In this document: piece after piece, positions 27,668-35,305 of the stretch
Numbering within the stretch: the stretch's first letter is position 1
Layout of the letters: each line of letters begins with the position of its first letter
Source: Pseudomonas sp. 21
GTDB taxonomy: Bacteria; Pseudomonadota; Gammaproteobacteria; Pseudomonadales; Pseudomonadaceae
Direction: 5' to 3'
Length of the DNA stretch: 64,000 nt
Assembly: GCF_000955805.1 (NCBI RefSeq)
Contig: NZ_JYOA01000005.1
Span: 322,635 to 386,634, forward strand
Made by a program: the position numbers and the translations under genes
The notes under the pieces: model-generated
Told to the model about the DNA's origin: nothing
Database searches by the model: none
What the model saw: the letters and a program-made list of their open reading frames with translations, nothing else

Positions 27668-28804
27668 TCACTCGTCTCGCCGCAAATCCGGCGGGATCGG
27701 CAGGTCCGGCATCGGCCCCGGGCGCTTGCCCTTGCCGGCACGGTACTGCTTGAGCTGGTAGACGTAGGCCAGCACCTGGGCCACGGCGAGATACAGGCCG
27801 GCGGGAATCTCGTGGTCGAGTTCGGTGGAGTAGTACACCGCCCGCGCCAGTGCCGGCGACTCGAGCACGGTGACCTTGTGCTCCTGGGCGATCTCGCGAA
27901 TCTTCAGCGCCATGAAGTCGTTGCCCTTGGCCAGCAACTTGGGCGCACCGCCCTTCTCCGCGTCGTACTGCAGGGCCACGGCAAAGTGCGTCGGGTTGGT
28001 GATGACCACGTCGGCCTGGGGCACCGCCTGCATCATCCGCCGGTTGGCCATCTCGCGCTGCATCTGGCGGACCTTGGCCTTGACCTCGGGCTTGCCCTCG
28101 GAGTCCTTGTACTCGTCCTTGACCTCCTGCTTGGTCATCATCAGCTTCTTGCGGTTGTCCCAGAGCTGGAAGGGAACGTCCGCAGCGGCAATGAAGATGA
28201 TGCTGCAGGCCAGCCAGAAGGCGCTCCAGCCGACGATCCGGGCGCTGTGCACCATGGCCTGCTCCAGCGGCTCGTGGGAGATGGCCAGCAGGTCGTCCTG
28301 GTCGGACTTGAGCACCAGGATCGCCACGATCAGCACCAGCACGAACTTGGCCAGGGCCTTGAGCAGCTCGGTCACCGAGCGCACCGAGAACATGCGCTTG
28401 ATGCCCGCCAGCGGGTTGAGTCGGCTGAACTTGGGCGCCAGCGCCTCGGCGGAGAACAGCCAGCCGCCCAGGGCCACCGGGCCGACCAGCGCCGCAACGA
28501 GCAGCACCGCGAGGATCGGCCAGACCGCATCGGCGCCGATCTTGCCGCCGGCGATCAGCAGGTTGAGCATGCTCTCGCTGTTCATCACCGTGGCGCGGTC
28601 CAGCTGGAAACTACCGCGCATCAGGCGCATCAGCGCATCGGCCAGGCTCGCGCCGAACATCAGCAGGGCTCCGGCGCCGGCCAGCAGCACGGCCAGGGTG
28701 TTCAACTCCTTGGACCGAGGGAGCTGGCCCTTCTCGCGCGCCTCCCGGCGCCGTTTCTCTGTAGGTTCCTCTGTCTTGTCTTCGCTACTGTCGTTCTCGG
28801 CCAT
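27668..28804 (-). CDS. flhB: Flagellar export switch protein FlhB
   Basis: FlhB is a membrane component of the flagellar export gate that changes substrate preference from rod/hook to filament type after FliK signals hook completion. The 378-residue protein has a charged N-terminus, four membrane helices (within ~33-210) and a cytoplasmic domain with the autocleavage motif NPTH at residues 270-273 (VVITNPTHFAVALQYD). It overlaps fliR by three bases (ATGA). Confidence 0.97.
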   Translation of the reverse strand: MAENDSSEDKTEEPTEKRRREAREKGQLPRSKELNTLAVLLAGAGALLMFGASLADALMRLMRGSFQLDRATVMNSESMLNLLIAGGKIGADAVWPILAVLLVAALVGPVALGGWLFSAEALAPKFSRLNPLAGIKRMFSVRSVTELLKALAKFVLVLIVAILVLKSDQDDLLAISHEPLEQAMVHSARIVGWSAFWLACSIIFIAAADVPFQLWDNRKKLMMTKQEVKDEYKDSEGKPEVKAKVRQMQREMANRRMMQAVPQADVVITNPTHFAVALQYDAEKGGAPKLLAKGNDFMALKIREIAQEHKVTVLESPALARAVYYSTELDHEIPAGLYLAVAQVLAYVYQLKQYRAGKGKRPGPMPDLPIPPDLRRDE

Positions 28805-29580
28805 CAGCGGGCCCCCACGAGTTCGCGAAGCAGGCGCAGGCCCTCACTGGCCAGCGCCTGGTACTGAGTGAGTATCTCGGCACTGCCAATCCAGACAATG
28901 ACGAAGCCCATGATCAGGGTGAGCGGGAAACCGATCGAGAAGATGTTCAGCTGCGGCGCGGCGCGGGTCATGGCGCCGAACGCCAGGTTGACCACCAGCA
29001 GGGCCGTGATCGCCGGCAGGGCGATCATCAGGCCGGCCCCCAGGACCCAGCCGAGCTTCCCGGCCACGGTGATGAAATGGTTGCTCGACAGCCCCTCACC
29101 GACTGGCAGGGTGGTGAAGCTTTCAGCCAGCACCTCGAACACCACCAGGTGCCCGTTCATGGAGAGGAACAGCAGCGTCACCAGCATGGTGAAGAACTGC
29201 CCCAGCACCGGCACGGAAATGCCGTTGGTGGGGTCGACCATGGAGGCGAAGCCCAGGCCCATCTGCATGGAGATGATCTGCCCGGAAATGACGAAGGCAT
29301 GGAACATCAGCTGCAGGACGAAACCGAGCATGGCGCCGACGAGGATTTCCTGGGCGATGTAAACCATCGCCTTGAGGCTCAGCGCATCCACCTGCGGCAT
29401 CGGCGGCAGGTTGGGCACCAGCGCCACGGCAATGGCCACGGACAGGTACAGGCGCACACGGGTGGGCACCAGCTGGGTGCCAATGATCGGCATCACCATC
29501 AGCATCGCGGCAATGCGGAACAGCGGGAACAGGAAGGCCCCGATCCAGCCGCCGATCTGCGCGTTGCTGAGCTCGAGCAT
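28804..29580 (-). CDS. fliR: Flagellar export protein FliR
   Basis: FliR is an export-gate membrane protein forming a helical assembly with FliP and FliQ. It has 258 residues with several hydrophobic helices (IGGWIGAFLFPLFRIAAMLMVMPIIG at the N-terminus). The family region around GLGFASMVDPTNGISVPVLGQFF is present. The start overlaps the fliQ stop and the stop overlaps the flhB start. Confidence 0.97.
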   Translation of the reverse strand: MLELSNAQIGGWIGAFLFPLFRIAAMLMVMPIIGTQLVPTRVRLYLSVAIAVALVPNLPPMPQVDALSLKAMVYIAQEILVGAMLGFVLQLMFHAFVISGQIISMQMGLGFASMVDPTNGISVPVLGQFFTMLVTLLFLSMNGHLVVFEVLAESFTTLPVGEGLSSNHFITVAGKLGWVLGAGLMIALPAITALLVVNLAFGAMTRAAPQLNIFSIGFPLTLIMGFVIVWIGSAEILTQYQALASEGLRLLRELVGAR

Positions 29581-29849
29581 CAGCCGATCAGCGTCGGGAT
29601 GCTGGTGATCAGCGACTGGGTGTACTCCATCAGCTGACGCAGCAGCCAGGGACCCAGCACGATGAGGGTGAGCAGCACCACCAGCAGGCGCGGCAGGAAG
29701 CTCAGGGTCTGCTCGTTGATCTGCGTGGCGGCCTGGAACATCGCCACGATCAGGCCCACCAGCAGACTGGGCAGCACCAGGATGCCGACCATCACGGCGG
29801 TCAGCCAGAGCGCTTCACGGAACAGGTCGACGGCGACTTCGGGGGTCAT
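29580..29849 (-). CDS. fliQ: Flagellar export protein FliQ
   Basis: FliQ is a small (89-residue) two-helix export-gate subunit opening MTPEVAVDLFREALWLTAVMVG. The motif GLIVAMFQAATQINEQTLSFLPR is typical of the FliQ/SctS family. It is coupled to fliR. The gap of 106 bases to fliP holds a REP-type inverted repeat. Confidence 0.97.
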   Translation of the reverse strand: MTPEVAVDLFREALWLTAVMVGILVLPSLLVGLIVAMFQAATQINEQTLSFLPRLLVVLLTLIVLGPWLLRQLMEYTQSLITSIPTLIG

Positions 29850-29876
29850 GGTGACTCCGTTCTTTCAGGCTTGGGC

Positions 29877-29936
29877 AGGAGCGAGCTTGCTCGCGAAGCT
29901 TTTGTGCCATTCCGGTTCGCGAGCAAGCTCGCTCCT
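29877..29936. repeat. REP-type inverted repeat between fliP and fliQ
   Basis: Two perfect 21-base arms (AGGAGCGAGCTTGCTCGCGAA at 29877-29897 and its reverse complement at 29916-29936) surround an 18-base loop. The same arm sequence occurs at 47452-47531 and, in part, at 1-10. GAGCAAGCTCGCTCCTAC-type elements are abundant intergenic repeats in Pseudomonas genomes. Confidence 0.9.
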
Positions 29937-29955
29937 ACAAGAGCAGAGAGCATCG

Positions 29956-30747
29956 CTAGACCGTCCCGAAACTGCCGGCGAGCGTGCCGATGATCAATGC
30001 CCAGCCGTCCACCAGGACGAACAGCATGATCTTGAACGGCAACGAGATGATCAGCGGCGAGAGCATCATCATGCCCATCGCCATCAGCACGCTGGACACC
30101 ACCAGGTCGATGATCAGGAACGGGATGAAGATCATGAAACCGATCTGGAACGCCGTCTTCAACTCCGAAGTGACGAACGCCGGCACCAGGATGGTCAGGG
30201 GCGTGGCGTCGGCGCTGGCGATGTCGGTGCGCTTGGACAGCCGCACGAACAGCTCCAGGTCCGACTGCCGGGTCTGCGCCAGCATGAAGGCCTTGAGCGG
30301 CACTTCGGCGCGGGTGATCGCTTCCTGCGCAGGGATCTGCTCGCTCAGGTAAGGCTGCAGCGCAGTCGTGTTGATCTTGTCGAACACCGGCGCCATGACG
30401 AACAGGGTGAGGAACATCGCCAGGCCGATCAGCACCTGGTTCGACGGCGTGCTCTGCAGGCCCAGCGCCTGGCGCAGGATGGAGAAGACGATGATGATCC
30501 GGGTGAAGCTGGTCATCAGCATGACGAACGCCGGGATGAAGCTCAGCGCGGTCATGATCAGCAGGATCTGCAGGCTGACCGAGTATTCCTGCTGCCCCTG
30601 CGGGTTGGTGGTCACGGTGATCGCCGTCAGCTGCGTCGGATCGGCGGCGAAGGCCTGCGGCGCCATCAGCGCCAGCAGGGCCAGTAGCAACGGTGCGATG
30701 GCCTTGAATGCGGCGATCAGAACGGAAGAAGTCGGCGAACGGGTCAC
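29956..30747 (-). CDS. fliP: Flagellar export protein FliP
   Basis: FliP is an export-gate core subunit. The 263-residue protein has a cleavable signal peptide (ends near AFA), a periplasmic stretch and four helices with family signatures [36 protein letters not shown] (split) and [25 protein letters not shown]. The GTG start overlaps the fliO stop by four bases. Confidence 0.97.
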   Translation of the reverse strand: MTRSPTSSVLIAAFKAIAPLLLALLALMAPQAFAADPTQLTAITVTTNPQGQQEYSVSLQILLIMTALSFIPAFVMLMTSFTRIIIVFSILRQALGLQSTPSNQVLIGLAMFLTLFVMAPVFDKINTTALQPYLSEQIPAQEAITRAEVPLKAFMLAQTRQSDLELFVRLSKRTDIASADATPLTILVPAFVTSELKTAFQIGFMIFIPFLIIDLVVSSVLMAMGMMMLSPLIISLPFKIMLFVLVDGWALIIGTLAGSFGTV

Positions 30748-31220
30748 TGCGGGCGGCCCTTGTCCTTGTTCAGCAATTCCAGCAGACGCTGGGCGAATTC
30801 CGGCTGCGCCGGCTCCGATTCGGCGGCATGCACCGGCTGGCGCAGGACGTGCAGCGGGGTGATGCGGCCGGGCGTCAGGCCCAGCAGCACCTGCTCCTCG
30901 CCCACCTGCACCAGCACCAGGCGATCACGCGGGCCGAGGGACTGGCTGGAAATCAGGCGGATCGCCTGGTTGCCGCGCGGCACGACCTGCTGCACGCGAC
31001 GCACCAGCCAGGCCAGCAGGAAGATCAGGCCGACCACCAGCACCAGGCCCAGCAGCAACTGCATCAGCTGCGCGCCGGCACTGCCGGTGATGATGCTCGG
31101 CGTGGAGCTGGCGTGGACGATCGCCGGGTTGGATGCCGGCGCCTTGGCCTCCTCGCCCAGGGCGAAGAGGGACAGCCCCAGCAGCGGCAGGGCGCACAGG
31201 TTCGCGAGCAGGCGGCCCAT
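30744..31220 (-). CDS. fliO: Flagellar biosynthesis protein FliO
   Basis: FliO is a membrane scaffold for FliP assembly. The 158-residue protein has an N-terminal hydrophobic segment and a main membrane helix (residues ~50-70, [19 protein letters not shown]). A FliO-type cytoplasmic domain follows ([32 protein letters not shown]). It lies one base after the fliN stop and is coupled to fliP. Confidence 0.95.
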   Translation of the reverse strand: MGRLLANLCALPLLGLSLFALGEEAKAPASNPAIVHASSTPSIITGSAGAQLMQLLLGLVLVVGLIFLLAWLVRRVQQVVPRGNQAIRLISSQSLGPRDRLVLVQVGEEQVLLGLTPGRITPLHVLRQPVHAAESEPAQPEFAQRLLELLNKDKGRPQ

Positions 31221-31221
31221 G

Positions 31222-31689
31222 TCAGCGCAGCTTCTTGATGCGTTCGCTGGGGCTGATCACGTCGGTGAGGCGGATGCCGAACTTCTCGTTCACCACCACC
31301 ACTTCGCCATGGGCGATCAAGGTGCCGTTGACCAGCACGTCCAGCGGCTCGCCGGCCAGGCGATCGAGTTCGATCACCGAGCCCTGGTTGAGCTGCAGCA
31401 GGTTGCGGATGTTGATATCGGTATGCCCGACCTCCATGGAAATGGTCACCGGAATATCCAGGATCACATCCAGGTTGGGGCCTTCCAGCCCGGCGATCAT
31501 CGGCGTCTTGGGCGCCATGCCGAACTCTTCCATCGGTGCGCGCGGTGCGGCGGGCGCGGCCGGAGCCGCAGCGCCGGCCATCATCGCGTCGATGTCGTCC
31601 TGGTTGGCGTCACCGGATTCGGAGAGCGCCGCGGCCCACTCGTCGGCCAGCGCCTGTTCTTCGGGAGTCACGTTTTCTTCATCAGACAT
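31222..31689 (-). CDS. fliN: Flagellar motor switch protein FliN
   Basis: FliN is a C-ring component that binds CheY-P and the export ATPase complex. The 155-residue protein has an acidic Ala/Pro-rich N-terminal part (1-65). The C-terminal SpoA domain reads LDVILDIPVTISMEVGHTDINIRNLLQLNQGSVIELDRLAGEPLDVLVNGTLIAHGEVVVV (in pieces). It directly follows fliM. Confidence 0.96.
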   Translation of the reverse strand: MSDEENVTPEEQALADEWAAALSESGDANQDDIDAMMAGAAAPAAPAAPRAPMEEFGMAPKTPMIAGLEGPNLDVILDIPVTISMEVGHTDINIRNLLQLNQGSVIELDRLAGEPLDVLVNGTLIAHGEVVVVNEKFGIRLTDVISPSERIKKLR

Positions 31690-31711
31690 GGTGGGTCCTC
31701 GTGGGATCCGC

Positions 31712-32683
31712 TCAGCGCAAGCGCTCGAGGGGATCGAGAATCTGCAAGGCCAGGTTGCCCTTGTGCGAACCCAGCTTGACCTTGAAGGAAGGCACGCCGT
31801 TGGCGCGCATGATCATGTATTCGGGCAGCTCCACCGGGATCACGTCGCCCGGCTGCATGTGCAGGATGTCGCGCAGCTTGAGCTGGCGGCGCACGACGGT
31901 GGCCCCCACCGGCACGCTGACGTCGAGGATGTCTTCGCGCAGGGCATTGATCCAGCGCTCGTCCTGATCGTCCACGTCGGACTGGAAGCCGGCATCGAGC
32001 ATCTCGCGGATCGGCTCGATCATCGCGTAAGGCAGGGTGATGTGCAGGTCGCCGCCGCCACCGTCCAGCTCGATGTGGAAGGTGGAGACCACCACCACTT
32101 CGCTGGGGCTGACGATGTTGGCCATCGCCGGGTTCACCTCGGAGTTCACGTACTCGAAGTTGATCGGCATCACCGCGTGCCAGGCCTCGGCGAGATCGAC
32201 GAAGGCCTGCTCGATGACCATGCGCACCACCCGCAGCTCGGTGGGGGTGAACTCGCGGCCCTCGATCTTGGCGTGGCGACCGTCACCGCCGAAGAAGTTG
32301 TCCACCAGCTTGAACACCAGCTTGGCGTCGAGGATGAACAGCGCGGTGCCGCGCAGCGGCTTCATCTTCACCAGGTTGAGGCTGGTGGGCACGTACAGCG
32401 AGTGAACGTACTCGCCGAACTTCATCACCTGCACGCCGCCCACGGCGACATCCGCCGAGCGGCGCAGCAGGTTGAACATGCTGATGCGGGTGTAGCGGGC
32501 GAAGCGCTCGTTGATCATCTCCAGGGTCGGCATGCGGCCCCGGACAATGCGGTCCTGACTGGTCAGGTCGTAGGACTTGATCGCCCCCGGCTCGACGTCG
32601 GACTCGGTTTCCACCAGACCGTCGTCGACGCCGTGCAACAGCGCGTCGATCTCGTCCTGGGAAAGTAGATCCTGCATGGCCAT
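31712..32683 (-). CDS. fliM: Flagellar motor switch protein FliM
   Basis: FliM is the C-ring switch protein with an N-terminal CheY-P-binding peptide (MQDLLSQDEIDALLHG). A middle CheC-like domain and C-terminal SpoA domain follow (GATVVRRQLKLRDILHMQPGDVIPVELPE). It has 323 residues. ATG 32683 is used; ATG 32677 is equally possible and would remove two residues. Confidence 0.97.
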   Translation of the reverse strand: MAMQDLLSQDEIDALLHGVDDGLVETESDVEPGAIKSYDLTSQDRIVRGRMPTLEMINERFARYTRISMFNLLRRSADVAVGGVQVMKFGEYVHSLYVPTSLNLVKMKPLRGTALFILDAKLVFKLVDNFFGGDGRHAKIEGREFTPTELRVVRMVIEQAFVDLAEAWHAVMPINFEYVNSEVNPAMANIVSPSEVVVVSTFHIELDGGGGDLHITLPYAMIEPIREMLDAGFQSDVDDQDERWINALREDILDVSVPVGATVVRRQLKLRDILHMQPGDVIPVELPEYMIMRANGVPSFKVKLGSHKGNLALQILDPLERLR

Positions 32684-32692
32684 GGCGGGTAC

Positions 32693-33214
32693 CTACTGCA
32701 ATACGAAATTGGTGAAAAGCACTTGCTCCACGGTCAACTGACCGGTCGCCTTCTTCGCCAGTTCCTGAAGACTGGAGGTCGCCTGCGAGCGAAGCATCTC
32801 CTTACCGACCGGCGTTACCAGGGTGTCGAAATTCTGGCTGGAGAACAGCATCACCAGCTGGTTGCGTACCAGCGGCATCTGCTCGCGCAGGGCATCCATC
32901 TGCGCCTGGTCGCGGCCCATCAGCGCAACGGCTACTTGAAGATAGCGCTGGCGGCCGTTCTGATTGAAGTTGACCACGAAGGACGGCGCGAGGATCTCGT
33001 AGACCGCCTGTTTCTTCGTCGGCTCGGCATGTTCCGCGGCCTTGGCTTCGGCCTCGTCGGGCTTGGCGCTCTTGTGCAGGAAGAACCAGGTACCGCCCAC
33101 CGACGCACCCACCGCCAGCAGGAAGGCCAGCACGATGATGATGATGAGCTTCAGCTTGCCCTTGCCGGGCGCCTGGCCATCGGGGAGAGAAGGCGTCTGT
33201 TCTTTCTTGGCCAT
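32693..33214 (-). CDS. fliL: Flagellar basal body protein FliL
   Basis: FliL is a single-pass inner membrane protein that surrounds the stator. It has 173 residues: basic N-terminus, membrane helix at residues ~22-44 (LIIIIVLAFLLAVGASVGGTWFFL), charged linker, and the periplasmic FliL domain (YEILAPSFVVNFNQNGRQRYLQVAVALM) ending in FTNFVLQ. It is the first gene of fliLMNOPQR-flhB; a sigma-54 promoter lies 50-65 bases upstream. Confidence 0.96.
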   Translation of the reverse strand: MAKKEQTPSLPDGQAPGKGKLKLIIIIVLAFLLAVGASVGGTWFFLHKSAKPDEAEAKAAEHAEPTKKQAVYEILAPSFVVNFNQNGRQRYLQVAVALMGRDQAQMDALREQMPLVRNQLVMLFSSQNFDTLVTPVGKEMLRSQATSSLQELAKKATGQLTVEQVLFTNFVLQ

Positions 33215-33263
33215 GCCAATAATCCGTCACTTTTGCGGCGCGATGCGCTGATACCGGGGTAGC

Positions 33264-33279
33264 AGCAAGGGCTGTGCCA
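33264..33279 (-). promoter_or_regulatory. Sigma-54 promoter of the fliLMNOPQR-flhB operon
   Basis: The minus strand reads TGGCACAGCCCTTGCT, a near-perfect -24/-12 element (GG-N10-GC) ~50 bases upstream of fliL. It lies within the 323-base gap 33215-33537; the rest of that gap holds the hairpin at 33425-33496 and no gene. Confidence 0.88.
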
Positions 33280-33424
33280 GTTCGGACGAGTCCTGCTGGC
33301 GACGCCGCGGATATTACAGGCTAGACGGAGGATGTCACGGGGAGGTGTAAGAATTTTCGCCTGGGACGATCCAGACAGATTGACCAGGGGGCGAATCGAG
33401 GCTGGAGCTTGATGCTCGACGCTC

Positions 33425-33496
33425 CCCTCTCCCCAGCCCTGGCTGCGCGCCCCGCTCCGAAGGGAGAGGGGCGCGCAGCCAGGGTTAGGGAGAGGG
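33425..33496. repeat. Long GC-rich inverted repeat downstream of fliK
   Basis: The 29-base arms 33425-33453 and 33468-33496 are reverse complements with two mismatches (CCCTCTCCC...CTGGCTGCGCGCCCC) around a 14-base loop. It lies 40 bases after the fliK stop and upstream of the fliL promoter. It can act as a strong mRNA end or terminator-like structure. The CCCTCTCCC end resembles the hairpin at 38334-38370, so it is probably a dispersed repeat. Confidence 0.8.
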
Positions 33497-33537
33497 CGCT
33501 ACAAGACCACGCCCATCGCTCGCAGGATCGCCAGGGA

Positions 33538-34842
33538 TCACGCGTAGTAATCCACCAGCCCCCTGCCCTGCGCCGCCGCCTGCGGGCGAATCTCGGACAC
33601 GCCACTGATCATCGGCTCGTCGTCACCGCTGCCGGTACCGCCCATGCGCCGCGAGCCGCCGCGGTCATCACCCTGCTGCTGTTGCTGCCAGCCACGGGCG
33701 GACTGGTCGGAAACGTTCACGTCCAGCTGCATGCCCTGCTGGTTGAACATCTCGCGCAGGCGGTGCTGCTGGCTGTCCAGCGCTTCACGAACGTTGGCGT
33801 TGGCACTGACGAAGTTGACCTGGGTCTGGTCGCCGGTCATGTGAATGCGCACTTCCAGGCGGCCGAGGTTGGCCGGGTCCATCTGGATCTCGGCCGACTT
33901 GAGGTTCTGCGAGGACATCCACATCACCCGGTCCACCACCTGATCGGTCCAGCCGTTCTGCTGCACCGACACGGCCTGTCCCGGCACCAGCGGGTTCACC
34001 GGGCGACTGGTCATGGCCTGCGGCGTGTTCAGCGCCTGCGTCAGCGACTCCAGGCGCGCGGCGAAGGCTTCGTTGCGCGGCATCTCCGGCTTGGCATCGG
34101 TCTGCACGTCCGCCAGCCGCTGGGTCAGGTCGACGCCATCCTTCAGCGCACCCTCGGCAAGCTTGCCTTCGGCGCCCTTGGCTGCCGCATCCGGGCTCAG
34201 CGCAGCGAGGGCGGCCGTCAGATCATTCTTGCCGCCGGCATCCAGTGGCTTGTCCCCCGACTTGGCGGCGAGGTGGCCGGTAAGCTGGGTCTGCTGCGCC
34301 TGCCCGGCCTGGTCGTCGGCGCCCACGCCGAGCGTCAGGTTCACCCCCGGAATCTCGTTGAGCTTCTGCAGGTCGCCATCGCTGCTGGCCTCGGTCAGCT
34401 GGCTGCTGCCGGTGCTGACCACCAGCGGCGGCGCCTCGGGCTCCGGCAACTGGCCGGTCATGCCGAGCATCAGCAACGGGTCGAGGGTGGCGTCGGGACT
34501 GGTCTCGGTATCCGCCACCTTCTCGTCCGCCTTGCTGGCGCCATCGGCCGGCAAGGCCTTGCCGTCCTCGGCAACCTTTGGCTGGTCGGCGGCAGCCGGT
34601 GCGCCGGCGTCCTTGCTCGCGGTGTCCTTGTCGGCACTGTCCCGCGGCTTGTCGTTCTTCGCCTTCACTGGCTTGTCGGTCCGCTCGCTGGCGGCCGGAC
34701 GCTGCTCCTTGGCGTAGACGTCGGCGAAGCTGGAACCCTTGTCGCTGCTGGTGCTCGAGGAGCCCTGGGCAGCCTTGGAGAGCGCCGTCCTGGGCCGGGT
34801 GTCAGGCGTCGACGTCAATAAAATATCCGGGGCGACAGCCAT
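33538..34842 (-). CDS. fliK: Flagellar hook-length control protein FliK
   Basis: FliK is the secreted molecular ruler that tells FlhB to switch export when the hook reaches length. The 434-residue protein has a long low-complexity N-terminal and middle region rich in Ala/Asp/Lys/Ser. The conserved C-terminal domain (residues ~290-400) includes LRVDRVMWMSSQNLKSAEIQMDPANLGRLEVRI-type sequence (MDPANLGRLEVRIHM) and REMFNQQGMQLDVNVSD. It has its own sigma-54 element (34881-34896) and lies downstream of hptB. Confidence 0.95.
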   Translation of the reverse strand: MAVAPDILLTSTPDTRPRTALSKAAQGSSSTSSDKGSSFADVYAKEQRPAASERTDKPVKAKNDKPRDSADKDTASKDAGAPAAADQPKVAEDGKALPADGASKADEKVADTETSPDATLDPLLMLGMTGQLPEPEAPPLVVSTGSSQLTEASSDGDLQKLNEIPGVNLTLGVGADDQAGQAQQTQLTGHLAAKSGDKPLDAGGKNDLTAALAALSPDAAAKGAEGKLAEGALKDGVDLTQRLADVQTDAKPEMPRNEAFAARLESLTQALNTPQAMTSRPVNPLVPGQAVSVQQNGWTDQVVDRVMWMSSQNLKSAEIQMDPANLGRLEVRIHMTGDQTQVNFVSANANVREALDSQQHRLREMFNQQGMQLDVNVSDQSARGWQQQQQGDDRGGSRRMGGTGSGDDEPMISGVSEIRPQAAAQGRGLVDYYA

Positions 34843-34880
34843 CGGAGTTCTCCGTTGATGTGAATATCCAACACGGAGAT

Positions 34881-34896
34881 AGCAAGGCGCGGGCCA
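34881..34896 (-). promoter_or_regulatory. Sigma-54 promoter of fliK
   Basis: The minus strand reads TGGCCCGCGCCTTGCT: GG-N10-GC with a full TTGCT -12 box. It is ~39 bases upstream of the fliK ATG, in the short gap between hptB and fliK. Confidence 0.8.
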
Positions 34897-34908
34897 ACTC
34901 GGAAAAGG

Positions 34909-35250
34909 TCAGGGGCGACCGGGCAACAGCAGGGTGCGGACGATGGAAAATTCGTGCTCGATCTTGCCGATCAGGCCTTGCGCGCCGGCCAGGTCGTTCT
35001 GCCGCGCGGCCTCCTCCAGGCGCTTGCACAGGCTGCTCAGTACCGAGGCCCCCATGTTGCCGCAGCTGCCCTTGAAGCTGTGCGCGGCGTGGCGCAGGGC
35101 CGGTGCATCGCTGGCGGCGAATGCCTCGCGGATGCTGCGCAGGCGCTCCTCGGAGTCGCTGAGGAAGGTTTCCACCAGGAGCGGGTACTCGTCTTCCATG
35201 ATCGACAGCAAATTGCTCAGCACGGCGCCATCGAGATGCGGCTCGGACAT
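34909..35250 (-). CDS. hptB: Histidine phosphotransfer protein HptB
   Basis: The 113-residue Hpt protein has the phospho-histidine at residue 57 in HAAHSFKGSCGNMG, the same position as in P. aeruginosa HptB. In that species HptB takes phosphate from the hybrid kinases PA1611, PA1976, PA2824 and RetS, and passes it to HsbR. This lowers HsbA activity and tunes the HsbD/FlgM/Rsm outputs. It is the third gene of hsbA-hsbR-hptB on this strand. Confidence 0.92.
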   Translation of the reverse strand: MSEPHLDGAVLSNLLSIMEDEYPLLVETFLSDSEERLRSIREAFAASDAPALRHAAHSFKGSCGNMGASVLSSLCKRLEEAARQNDLAGAQGLIGKIEHEFSIVRTLLLPGRP

Positions 35251-35305
35251 TGGGCACTCCCTGAAGGACGGCTCGCCACCCTTCAGGGGGACAAGAAGGC
35301 CTCGA

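Noticed and set aside
31133-32668. Plus-strand open frame antisense to fliM/fliN/fliO
   Set aside because: His/Gln/Val-rich shadow composition and full overlap with well-established genes.
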